Shown: positions 1 to 8,091 of the stretch, piece after piece | How positions within the stretch are numbered: the stretch's first letter is position 1 | How the letters are laid out: each line of letters starts with the position of its first letter | IMG/VR virus record: IMGVR_UViG_3300042898_001429 | Location: 30,523-94,522 of that record | DNA from: a virus | Length of the DNA stretch: 64,000 nucleotides | Direction: 5' to 3' (one strand) | Notes under the pieces: model-generated | Told to the model about the DNA's origin: nothing | Seen by the model: only the letters and a program-made list of their open reading frames with translations | Databases searched by the model: none | Position numbers and translations under genes: made by a program

Positions 1-571
1 CAGAAACAGTAGAAGTAATTGCACCTGTGTAACGAAGGTTAAAACGTTGCCCAGATGTTCCGTTGCTATAAGTGTTGCGAGTAACTGTTTGCACAGGAGA
101 TTCACTGTCTTCGTAAATACCTTCACCAACTTGTACAACAACTGAGGTAGCCGATGGACCCATGCTTGCTGATGCTGTAGTAGTGAAATAAACAACAGGC
201 AAGTTATCGGTTGCTGAAGCAATAAAACCCGTGTTGATGGGGATAATAATTGTGTCAGAATGCGTTGGGTTAGTTGCTGCAATAGTAACTGTACCCGTTG
301 ACGCTGTCTGAGATGCGGGTCGGTAATCAAAAAGGTTTGCTAAGGCTAAAATACTAGACTTATTATTAGCAGTGCCTATATAAGTTTCGGCTGCCGCACG
401 GTCCACGTAGTAGTGAAGGATATCTCCCATATACGCCCAAAGGTCTACAAAGACCATTCCGAAGTCAGATGAGTTTCTATTTGACCACTCTGGGAGTACA
501 GCAGATGCACGGTCTAAAAGGTCTTGGCGAATAGACAGGTAATCCCTGCTTGTGTAATCAAAACTAGGCAT
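1..571 (-). CDS. Baseplate J-like / gp6-like baseplate wedge protein (3' end cut by window edge)
   Basis: Reading leftwards from an ATG at 571 the frame stays open to base 1, so about 190 N-terminal residues are present and the C-terminus lies outside the window. The protein starts MPSFDYTSRDYLSIRQDLLD and continues with a W-rich segment (SDFGMVFVDLWAYMGDILHYY) typical of the N-terminal part of baseplate J/gp6 proteins, which build the wedge ring around the tail hub. It lies immediately downstream of the gp25-like gene, the usual gp25-gp6 order of contractile tails. The family call rests on this motif and the context. Confidence 0.8.
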   Translation of the reverse strand, partial: MPSFDYTSRDYLSIRQDLLDRASAVLPEWSNRNSSDFGMVFVDLWAYMGDILHYYVDRAAAETYIGTANNKSSILALANLFDYRPASQTASTGTVTIAATNPTHSDTIIIPINTGFIASATDNLPVVYFTTTASASMGPSATSVVVQVGEGIYEDSESPVQTVTRNTYSNGTSGQRFNLRYTGAITSTVS

Positions 572-572
572 T

Positions 573-980
573 TTAGAACCCTCCGTTAGTCGTGGTATTA
601 GATATATTAAAGGTTACTACTGAAGAGTTGTACGGGGGTACCACATATTTTACTGAAATAGAGACCGTTGTGTCATACGTATTTCCAGAAAGTAACTCAT
701 TTGGAACACCTATCTGGACGTCAGTAACTCTTCCAAAGGGAAGGTTGGCATTTAAATCGGCTATAGCATCCATACGGTATTCAGCAAATACCAGTGGGTC
801 AGGCTCTTCAAACAAAAGGTTTCTAATGTTTGCCCCGTACTTGGGTTCCATTACCCGTTCCCCAGGGCTAGTCGTCAAGATATCAATTATGTTTTGTTCC
901 ATGATGGCGTCCAGAGACGAGGTTGTAGATATAGCGCCCGTATCGGAAGTAAAAGAAAATGGGATTGAAATAGATTTCAT
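573..980 (-). CDS. gp25-like baseplate wedge protein
   Basis: A 135-residue protein of the GPW/gp25 family, the small wedge subunit that triggers sheath polymerisation in contractile tails. The family hallmark is visible around residues 25-60: a helix (MEQNIIDILTTSPGERVMEP) followed by KYGANIRNLLFEEPD. Its length fits the family (about 120-140 residues). It is followed after 1 bp by the J-like gene and preceded by the hub gene, a standard baseplate cluster. A long plus-strand frame over the same bases is only its antisense shadow. Confidence 0.9.
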   Translation of the reverse strand: MKSISIPFSFTSDTGAISTTSSLDAIMEQNIIDILTTSPGERVMEPKYGANIRNLLFEEPDPLVFAEYRMDAIADLNANLPFGRVTDVQIGVPNELLSGNTYDTTVSISVKYVVPPYNSSVVTFNISNTTTNGGF

Positions 981-990
981 TGGTTAGTCC

Positions 991-2163
991 TTACACATAA
1001 ACATCAGAATAGTCTTTAGATGACACCCATGCATTATTGATAAGTGCTGGGTCTGGAGGGGTTTTATGTGCCACAGATACTTGCTGGGCATCATCCGTAT
1101 TCCCCAAAGAATCACGAGCAAGTTCAAGGTACGTGACCATATACGATTGTGTTAATTCATGGCGTACTGACACCACATACCAAAACCCATCAAACTCAGA
1201 GTTATATTCATTAATGTTAACAATGCCCCCAGGGTGAATACTTGGGTCAGCAACAATTTGAAGATTGGCAGTCATTGGAAATTTCTTCCTAAGAGCGCCA
1301 GTAACTAAGGACTTACCCATGTCATATGAATCCACATTGGTATTTAAAACATTAGTAAACCTAGACTTAACAGCAGTTGCTAAACCAGAAGATTGAAACT
1401 CTGTACCATTCTCCACTGAAAGTAGTTTTCCTGTTTTATCTAGTAGGTGTAATGTGTCGGGTGTTCTAGCCCCATCAGGAGTAATTGCTCCAATACGTCC
1501 CTCAAAGTTAAGGATTTGACCAGGCTGAGGGCTGACATCCCCCTTACTACCTCGTATGGTGAGAAGCATAGAATATGAAATATTACGGTACAAAGAACTA
1601 AACGGGTCCCAGATTTGAAGATGAGTCCCATCCATAACAGTGGAGTACCCCAACTTTTTAGCGGTACTTACTAAAAATTCCCAATCAGATTGGCTGGACT
1701 GCACCAAGCGTGTAAACCTAAAAGGGTTGTTTGGCACAGAGAATGAAAAAGAATACTTGTCAGCGATAGAACTTGCTATCTCAGCAATTGTCTTAGATTC
1801 CCAAACACGAGAAGTCAATGACTTCATAATATAACTAGAACCAAAACAATGAACAGTTGTTATTTGAAATGGACTTCCATTTACAACTCCATCTTTTGCT
1901 CTAGCCATTGGCTCTAAGTAAACAATATAGCCATAAAAGTAAAAAGTAGAACGTTCTCTAAGTTCAATACTAAATTTTATAGGGACATCAATATACTGAT
2001 GTATTAATTGCGGGTCCATACCAATAAAGTTCAAAGAAGCAACAGTGTGCATTCCTTCTTTTTCTTCAACTGTAATTTCTTGCAGGGTTAAATAATTGAC
2101 AGGGACATTGTCAATTGCAACTTCTACACTAGGAGACAGTGGTGATGAACTTTTGAAAATCAT
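991..2163 (-). CDS. gpD/VgrG-like tail hub protein
   Basis: A 390-residue protein resembling late-control gene D products, the trimeric hub that closes the tail tube and carries the spike. The N-terminal 100 residues form a beta-rich segment (ITVEEKEGMHTVASLNFIG). A central region, SLTSRVWESKTIAEIASSIADKY followed by QSSQSDWEFLVSTAKKLGY, matches the typical gpD pattern in which a short helical domain is followed by 'D..FL...A...G'. The start overlaps the end of the LysM gene by 4 bp, as expected for a co-translated tail operon. Confidence 0.8.
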   Translation of the reverse strand: MIFKSSSPLSPSVEVAIDNVPVNYLTLQEITVEEKEGMHTVASLNFIGMDPQLIHQYIDVPIKFSIELRERSTFYFYGYIVYLEPMARAKDGVVNGSPFQITTVHCFGSSYIMKSLTSRVWESKTIAEIASSIADKYSFSFSVPNNPFRFTRLVQSSQSDWEFLVSTAKKLGYSTVMDGTHLQIWDPFSSLYRNISYSMLLTIRGSKGDVSPQPGQILNFEGRIGAITPDGARTPDTLHLLDKTGKLLSVENGTEFQSSGLATAVKSRFTNVLNTNVDSYDMGKSLVTGALRKKFPMTANLQIVADPSIHPGGIVNINEYNSEFDGFWYVVSVRHELTQSYMVTYLELARDSLGNTDDAQQVSVAHKTPPDPALINNAWVSSKDYSDVYV

Positions 2164-2417
2164 TTCAAAGGAATCCTAATTACACTGCCCATAGGGATTA
2201 CATCTGGGTAACCCAAGGACTTATTAACGTCTGCAAGTTTCCAGTACATAGATGGGTTGTTTAAATAGCGATTTGCTAAAGACTGAAAGGTTTCCCCTTG
2301 GTCTGAAATAACTGTGTAATATGATGAACTAGTAAATTCAGTACTAGTAGCAATTACGTTAGTAATTCCATTGCGTGTTTCTGTGCTTTCAGAATAGCGA
2401 GAACCTTTGATAATCAT
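2160..2417 (-). CDS. LysM-domain tail protein
   Basis: An 85-residue protein with one C-terminal LysM-like module (about residues 32-85): YYTVISDQGETFQSLANRYL, then NPSMYWKLADVNKS, ending in IPMGSVIRIPL. In contractile tails small LysM proteins (gp53 or gpX type) join tube and baseplate or touch peptidoglycan. It lies between the hub gene (4-bp overlap) and the 553-residue tail gene (1-bp overlap). The first 30 residues are Ser/Thr-rich without a recognised fold. Confidence 0.85.
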   Translation of the reverse strand: MIIKGSRYSESTETRNGITNVIATSTEFTSSSYYTVISDQGETFQSLANRYLNNPSMYWKLADVNKSLGYPDVIPMGSVIRIPLK

Positions 2418-4078
2418 TATCTATCCTTCCAATTAACAGTCGGTGCTGGGTTTTTTGGAAATTTAAAGATAGTTCCACGAGCATGGAACACTAACCACTG
2501 CGCAAAAGACGAGATAGTAACAGGTTCTGTAAATGTTCTTGTAACAACTTGTGTTCCTGAACTTGTAGTACAAGTTACATTAACAATATGTGTTATGGTT
2601 ACTTTTACAGGATTAATAGCATTTGTCATAGTTTTTGCAAAAGATTGCTGGTCAATATTAAAAGGAACAGCATAGTATTTATGTTTACGTGCAGAAGCCT
2701 TAGTAGTTGCTTTGTTAGTTTCAGTAGCCACTTCTGTGGTTGTCAATTGCTTGGATTTACTATCAGTAAGGTACGTTATATTTCCTTGCGCTAACACTTT
2801 TGTTTGTTGGTTTGGAAGCATTTCTTCCATTACAAACTTGCCACTAAAGTCCCATGTAATTTCACCGTCTGCTATCTTCTTAGCCGCTGCTGGGGAGACC
2901 CAAGATTTAATAGAACCTTCAAATTGTAAGTTTGCCCAGTCTGCACCAACTACAGCAGTGCCATCATTATAAAAATCAGCAAAAGTAGAATAGTTTGTAA
3001 TATTTCTTATTAGTTGACCAGTTATTTCTTTATACAGGCTTGGGCTAGAATACTCAAAGTTAATTCCATATTTAGCAATGTCATCAGCAGCAGCCGCAGT
3101 TGAACCATCAATGCGGGCTTGCGCTTCCATATCTTTAACAGCAGTCTTTAAAGAAGTTGTTAGGTATGCTTCTTCTTTGGCAAAGCCAATGTACAAAGCA
3201 CGGATTTGCAATGAAACTTTACAGATGGTTGGTACATAGTTTTTACTAAACTTTACAAATTGAACACTAGATGTTTCAACAAAACCTTCAACCATAAACA
3301 TGGAAGAGAATACTATGCGAATAGGTAGGGGGCTAAGGAACGCAGCATTTCCATAATTCTTTTCAATGTTTGTTTCAAAGCCTTTATCATTAAACCCAAC
3401 ACTTGCCCCAGTACCATTGGCTGCATAAGACTTTGACACATTAGATGCGTTTTTCCAATAAGTGCTAAGGAAGTCTTTCATGTCAGGCGTTATAGACTGC
3501 CCAATAATTGAATCTAAGATGTACATGTCTGCAAGCACACCAAGGCTTGCTACGTCACCCCAGTTGGTGTTTGACCCATAATTGTCAAGGGATTTTGTTA
3601 AGGGGTTGGCAGTATCTGTAGCAAAGCCGCCATTACTAATTTGGTCTGTTGCGTACATTGCAGAAACTACTTCAGCCTCACGGTTAAATAGCAACTCAAA
3701 TGAAAATGCCGCAGTTCCAGCAATAGGTTGATACAACTGTGCAGGGTCTTGAAGCAATGGGTTAGCAACCATAGAGTTCATAGAGACTGTTCGGTCAATT
3801 GTTTCAGGGTTAAATTGAAAGAATAACCTACGTTGTTTAACTTTAGAAGCAGATGTATTAGGTGTGTTACCCAAAACAGCAGGGTAGATACCACGGATAA
3901 AACCACGTTGAAAACGGGTATCTACTACTTGCTTACCCCTAATAGGGTTATAGATATCAGGCTGTACAGGTCTAGGCCAAATAAAGTTAGGGTTGTCATC
4001 GGGTTGTCTTTTAAGACTTTTGCCAATTTCATAACCTTTTCCAAAATTAAAAAACTGGTTAGATGCGTAACTTTCCAT
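2417..4078 (-). CDS. Tail protein, possible tube-initiator / CIS-tube-like
   Basis: A 553-residue protein between the LysM gene and the tape measure, overlapping both by one base. The segment RRLFFQFNPETIDRTVSMNS (about residues 84-103) recalls the 'FNPE' signature at the start of contractile-injection-system tube or LysM-linked initiator proteins. A later stretch (EEMLPNQQTKVLAQGNITYLT) looks beta-rich. There is no catalytic motif. By position it should sit at the tube-baseplate junction. The family assignment is an inference from one motif and the neighbours. Confidence 0.55.
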   Translation of the reverse strand: MESYASNQFFNFGKGYEIGKSLKRQPDDNPNFIWPRPVQPDIYNPIRGKQVVDTRFQRGFIRGIYPAVLGNTPNTSASKVKQRRLFFQFNPETIDRTVSMNSMVANPLLQDPAQLYQPIAGTAAFSFELLFNREAEVVSAMYATDQISNGGFATDTANPLTKSLDNYGSNTNWGDVASLGVLADMYILDSIIGQSITPDMKDFLSTYWKNASNVSKSYAANGTGASVGFNDKGFETNIEKNYGNAAFLSPLPIRIVFSSMFMVEGFVETSSVQFVKFSKNYVPTICKVSLQIRALYIGFAKEEAYLTTSLKTAVKDMEAQARIDGSTAAAADDIAKYGINFEYSSPSLYKEITGQLIRNITNYSTFADFYNDGTAVVGADWANLQFEGSIKSWVSPAAAKKIADGEITWDFSGKFVMEEMLPNQQTKVLAQGNITYLTDSKSKQLTTTEVATETNKATTKASARKHKYYAVPFNIDQQSFAKTMTNAINPVKVTITHIVNVTCTTSSGTQVVTRTFTEPVTISSFAQWLVFHARGTIFKFPKNPAPTVNWKDR

Positions 4079-6504
4079 TACACCGTCCTCATCATTGTCA
4101 TGCGTAATTCTCTTTCCAGAAGGTTTGCTACATCTTTAGCCATCTTTTGAATATCAAAAGAACCATTTCCAGAAGACTGAATATTAAAACTAGGAGACAC
4201 CGTAATGTTATAAGAGTTTGAGGATGCTGTAGACGACCCCATGCTTAAAGGACCTTTGGTAACAGGGTCTCCACCAGCAGAGGCTTTGGGGTAAGACGCT
4301 GAGGGGTTAGTTGCATTTTGAGTACCGCTGGATGCGTACACGCTTCCGCTTCCAATAACCTCTCCCATACTCATTCCTGAATACATAAAAGATTGGGAAG
4401 ATGTCAAAGATGCACTAGAGACAGAACCTCTAGCACCACTCTTAGATACAGATGAACTAGATATTTCACTAGAGGAACCACCAGTTCCTGGAACTGGGGA
4501 CACTCCAGACGTTACAGATGTACCAGTAGGTGACTCTGAAATACCTTGGCTTCCCGAGTATTCATTTCTACCAAAAGGTATACCAGCGGGTTGTACGTGG
4601 AATGGTTCGTCAGTCTGCGCTCCAGGTTGCGTAGCACCTGTTACCAGTCCAAAGTTAGCAGCGTTGGCACGAATCCATTCATTCTCGGACTGACTCAAGT
4701 CAGCCGCAAGACCAATCTCATGCATGGACTGCCCAGGGGGTGCCATTGGAGGACCGTTTTCCCCATGCTTGTCATATACCCAAACTTCACCATTCCAGAT
4801 GCGGTCAGCATCCTTTGTTTTCTGAGTAACTCCAGCAGGGGCTTTGCTATAACGTTTACGAAACGAGGAGTCCTGACGGGCGCTACTACGCTTTGCATCA
4901 CCAATCTCTAACTTAGGATTAGCAAGAAGCATCTTTTTAAGAGGTTCACGAAGTTTAGGGTCTAGTTGAGAAAGTTTAGATTTGTTATTAGCACTAAGTT
5001 TTGTTTCAGTTGTTTCGCCAGTCGTGGCGTCCCCACCCAGTTCATTGTTAGTACGAACACCCCATACACCACGGCGTTTACGAACAAGACCATCTGACGG
5101 GTCACCACCAGCCATCAAACCCGCTCCACCAAGAGCAAGAAGAGGGTTGCCAGTTGCCACCCCACCAACCACCATGGCTGCTCCACCAATTTTCTTACCT
5201 ATATTAAAAGCAGACCCAAAAACACCACGATGGGCTTTGGTAGAAATACCAGCGCCTGCAATACCAGACAGTTTTTCTTCAAACATCCCCAATGCTTTTG
5301 TTGCCGCTTGAGTCATCTTTTCAAATGTGGCAAAGTTATCCGCTTGGCGTTTGTAGAAGTTTTCTTCACGGTTGGCTTGAACCCTTGTAGTTTCTTCAGC
5401 CTGGTTAGCGTAGTTTCCTTCAACACCCATTAACTCACGTTGGGATTTTTTAGAAGGGTCATAAAACCCTTTTCCACCTTTTTTCTGGTACGCAATATTT
5501 TGTTGAGCGTACTGTAACAAAAGGTCTTGTTGGTCTTCAGCAAGACCAGACATGCTTAAACGAGAACGGGTCATAGAACCTTGTTGAAACGCTCCTGCAA
5601 GCATCTTTTCGTCGCCAAGACCAGTCCTCTTAATGATGTCTTGGTACACTTCTTGTTGGGTGCGTTGCTTTCCACCGATGCCATACATACCAGTACCAAG
5701 CATCATAAACATCTGGTTAGTGGATTGTGGACCAGCCAAAGACCTAGTCATTCCAGCAAGTTGGTCAGTATCATAGGCGTAGCCAGAAGCAGCCCTCATA
5801 GCCTCAATAGAACCTGCTTGCTTTTGAGCATTAAGACCAGTGCTTGCTTGCAACCCAAGCAAGGTATTGATTCCACCCATTCCCAATTTGTATTTTTGGA
5901 GTGGTTCCCGATATTGGTGGTAAACCTGATTTTGGCTAAGTCCAGTAGTCTGCTGGTACAGCATGTTCATGCGGTCAGCACTTAAACTATATGATGCTCC
6001 TCGTGCTGCACGTGCGTCCATTGACCCAAGCAAGTCCCCAGCAAGGCTTGCGGCAGCCATAAATGCATCTTTTTTTGTAGGGACTCTAGGTCCTCCACCA
6101 GCCGCTCCAGCCGCCGCAGATGGGGCTTCATAGTAGTTAACGGTTTGGCTGGACTGTACGACATTGCCAGAACCGACATTCGTGCCACCAGTGAGTGCAC
6201 CAGCCGCTGGAAGGTAGGAACCAGCAGTACCACCTTGGGCACTTCCAATTGCCTTCATGTTCTTGGCTACTTTGCCAAGTTCAGTTGCCCACTTCTTTGT
6301 GTCAGCAATAAGGGTAGGAAGGTCTTGTTTGAATTTAGTTACATGTCCACTAAGGGACTTAAACTCTTTATTTAATTCTTTGAAGGCAGAGGAATCAATA
6401 GCGGCTTGAGAGTTGACGCTGACCTTACCAACGGCTTTACCAGCCTCTGCGCCACCACCATCATCAAATGTGCTTCCCCCGATAGGGGACTCTATGTTTG
6501 CCAT
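4078..6504 (-). CDS. Tape-measure protein with embedded M15-type peptidase domain
   Basis: An 808-residue protein upstream of the baseplate genes and downstream of the chaperone, the canonical tape-measure slot. It has an N-terminal helical region (residues 40-90), long helical Ala/Gln-rich stretches, and a hydrophobic segment around residues 437-465 (GKKIGGAAMVVGGVATGNPL). Residues about 545-645 form a D,D-carboxypeptidase-like (M15/VanY) domain: SMHEIGLAADL supplies the SxHxxGxAxD zinc motif (H595, D602) and EPFHV the second His (H636). The domain probably cuts peptidoglycan during DNA entry. The C-terminal third is Ser/Gly-rich. Confidence 0.8.
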   Translation of the reverse strand: MANIESPIGGSTFDDGGGAEAGKAVGKVSVNSQAAIDSSAFKELNKEFKSLSGHVTKFKQDLPTLIADTKKWATELGKVAKNMKAIGSAQGGTAGSYLPAAGALTGGTNVGSGNVVQSSQTVNYYEAPSAAAGAAGGGPRVPTKKDAFMAAASLAGDLLGSMDARAARGASYSLSADRMNMLYQQTTGLSQNQVYHQYREPLQKYKLGMGGINTLLGLQASTGLNAQKQAGSIEAMRAASGYAYDTDQLAGMTRSLAGPQSTNQMFMMLGTGMYGIGGKQRTQQEVYQDIIKRTGLGDEKMLAGAFQQGSMTRSRLSMSGLAEDQQDLLLQYAQQNIAYQKKGGKGFYDPSKKSQRELMGVEGNYANQAEETTRVQANREENFYKRQADNFATFEKMTQAATKALGMFEEKLSGIAGAGISTKAHRGVFGSAFNIGKKIGGAAMVVGGVATGNPLLALGGAGLMAGGDPSDGLVRKRRGVWGVRTNNELGGDATTGETTETKLSANNKSKLSQLDPKLREPLKKMLLANPKLEIGDAKRSSARQDSSFRKRYSKAPAGVTQKTKDADRIWNGEVWVYDKHGENGPPMAPPGQSMHEIGLAADLSQSENEWIRANAANFGLVTGATQPGAQTDEPFHVQPAGIPFGRNEYSGSQGISESPTGTSVTSGVSPVPGTGGSSSEISSSSVSKSGARGSVSSASLTSSQSFMYSGMSMGEVIGSGSVYASSGTQNATNPSASYPKASAGGDPVTKGPLSMGSSTASSNSYNITVSPSFNIQSSGNGSFDIQKMAKDVANLLERELRMTMMRTV

Positions 6505-6506
6505 AC

Positions 6507-6650
6507 TTAGCCCTTAGAACTTCGCCAACGAGCCATTGAATACCAATATGCACGTTGACGTACTGTCATATATTTTAGGTCATTTAGACCGAACCCATGG
6601 TAGACAGTGGCTATTGACTCGTATTCCAAATAGGTGATTTGTAGGTTAAC
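6507..6650 (-). CDS. Frameshift extension of the tail assembly chaperone (no own good start)
   Basis: An open frame of 47 codons between the 262-residue chaperone-position gene and the tape measure, offset +1 from the upstream gene and beginning across its stop codon. It encodes VNLQITYLEYESIATVYHGF, then NDLKYMTVRQRAYWYSMARW, and ends 2 bp before the tape-measure ATG. There is no well-placed ATG with an SD; the first ATG is residue 28. A short out-of-frame C-terminal extension at this position is the classic G/GT arrangement produced by programmed frameshifting. The likely shift region is the CCCTTTTATTTGG stretch in the last codons of the upstream gene. Not proven. Confidence 0.5.
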   Translation of the reverse strand, partial: VNLQITYLEYESIATVYHGFGLNDLKYMTVRQRAYWYSMARWRSSKG

Positions 6651-7434
6651 CAAATAAAAGGGAGACCCAGTCCATGAGAAGGGTTAGTTCCTCATTGCAA
6701 ACGCCGCACTGAGTTTTCACCTCCCCCATTCTTGGACCTGGGGGGTCAGTGGTTAGCGACTTTACCAACTTACTTCTATCACCAAGATTCAGGGCTAATG
6801 CCCAGTCCTCTAAGTTCTCTGGCCTTGTTGCTCCGTCCCAGACGGTACAACGTGCCAACATCAACGTATTTTGCTCTGCGGTAGTCTTACCTTTTTTTGC
6901 AACATACAAACTATCTGAACCAGTCGGATAATTTAGTTTTACCTTTAACCCATTTTTAAGGGTAACTTCCATAGGAGTATGGAAGTCCTTATCGGCATTT
7001 TGGATTTGAAAATCCTCGTCTAGTTGGATAGTTATAAAGTTTGTACCTTCACAACTTCCACAAGTAACTTCTAGTTCTCGTGCCCGTCCATAGGTTGCTT
7101 TAATTGTTCCAAGAAACAGAAGGTCACGGTCACCAATCATTAACTGGTCTACCAGCAATGGGGTTTCCTGAATATCTATATCTCCAATTGAAAGCACAGA
7201 ACGGGACAAAAGAACCGACATATATTCAGCATATGACAGTTCCTTTTTGGAAGAAGCAGAAGCAATAAACTCCTCGTCTTCCCCATTTAGTTCACGAACA
7301 ACTGCTTTTGTTTGCCATTCCCCTGTTTCATAATTAAGCAAACCTCGCAAAAGGTCTACATGTACGTTAGGTACATCATTAATTTGTGGAACAGAGTCAG
7401 CAATTACAGCATTGGCTCCATTATCATTTGACAT
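6646..7434 (-). CDS. Tail assembly chaperone / T4 gp26-like baseplate protein
   Basis: A 262-residue acidic protein encoded between the tube gene and the tape measure. It carries two CxxC pairs, EVTCGSCEGTNF around residue 126 and VKTQCGVCNEELTL near residue 245, which could bind one zinc. Proteins with this knuckle layout occur in the T4 gp26-like family, and the genome position is that of the tape-measure chaperone. The stop codon is overlapped by a second open frame (6507-6650), suggesting a longer frameshifted product. Function is inferred mainly from position. Confidence 0.6.
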   Translation of the reverse strand: MSNDNGANAVIADSVPQINDVPNVHVDLLRGLLNYETGEWQTKAVVRELNGEDEEFIASASSKKELSYAEYMSVLLSRSVLSIGDIDIQETPLLVDQLMIGDRDLLFLGTIKATYGRARELEVTCGSCEGTNFITIQLDEDFQIQNADKDFHTPMEVTLKNGLKVKLNYPTGSDSLYVAKKGKTTAEQNTLMLARCTVWDGATRPENLEDWALALNLGDRSKLVKSLTTDPPGPRMGEVKTQCGVCNEELTLLMDWVSLLFG

Positions 7435-7460
7435 TTTATATTCCTTTTAAGTTGTTTTTT

Positions 7461-8081
7461 TTATTTTGCGCCAGGAAGTGCGGCAATGTCTGCTGGCGTC
7501 CAAGCCAGAATCCATCCTTCGTTATGAAGTACCATTTCCTGAATCATGATGTTGTTGTCACCAGCATTGAGACCGCCCATTGCAAAAGCACCAGGCCAGC
7601 AGTTGAACAACTTAATGCCCAACTTAGGGGTTCCAATAAAGGTGGTCTTTGTTCCTGTTTCAACGCTGTCATTGTATGACGCATTGGAGTGTGGGTGGTC
7701 ATAAACTTTAACCACAACGTCACAACGGTAATCAGAACCGCCTACAGAACCTGGAACACCAGACTGCCAGTTATGGATGAAGCGTTGCCACTTCCACAGT
7801 TGGTCTTGACCTTCAATCACACCACGTGAGAAAGTTACAGGGTCAAAGTCTGTCTGACCAACCATCTTGTGTGGGTGAGTGTTCATTCCACCTTCACGGT
7901 ATGGAATCATTTCATTACGAACCGACAATCCTGACATAGCAGCAAAGCCAATGTTTCCAATACCTGGGGCATACTGTCCCAAGTTAATTGTGTTTGGCGC
8001 ACCAGCGTTGTTCTGGTCCAGTGGGTAAAACTGAACTTCAAACTTAAAGTTACGGATTGGGTCTGTTCTAACGATAGGCAT
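7461..8081 (-). CDS. Tail tube protein (T4 gp19-like)
   Basis: A 206-residue protein with the gp19-type tube signature. It starts MPIVRTDPIRNFKFEVQF and continues with GFAAMSGLSVRNEMIPYREG, then HKMVGQTDFDPVTFSRG. These correspond to the conserved 'F.V.i.G....F..vsGl...iEyrEGg' pattern and the following 'v.L.RG'. Tube subunits stack as hexamers inside the sheath. It is downstream of the sheath gene with 10 bp between them, the usual sheath-tube pair. An insertion around GGSDYRCDVVVKVYDH makes it longer than T4 gp19. Confidence 0.92.
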   Translation of the reverse strand: MPIVRTDPIRNFKFEVQFYPLDQNNAGAPNTINLGQYAPGIGNIGFAAMSGLSVRNEMIPYREGGMNTHPHKMVGQTDFDPVTFSRGVIEGQDQLWKWQRFIHNWQSGVPGSVGGSDYRCDVVVKVYDHPHSNASYNDSVETGTKTTFIGTPKLGIKLFNCWPGAFAMGGLNAGDNNIMIQEMVLHNEGWILAWTPADIAALPGAK

Positions 8082-8091
8082 TAGTTACTCC

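Noticed and set aside
592-987. Plus-strand open frame of 131 codons
   Set aside because: Lies wholly over the gp25-like gene, which has clear family motifs.
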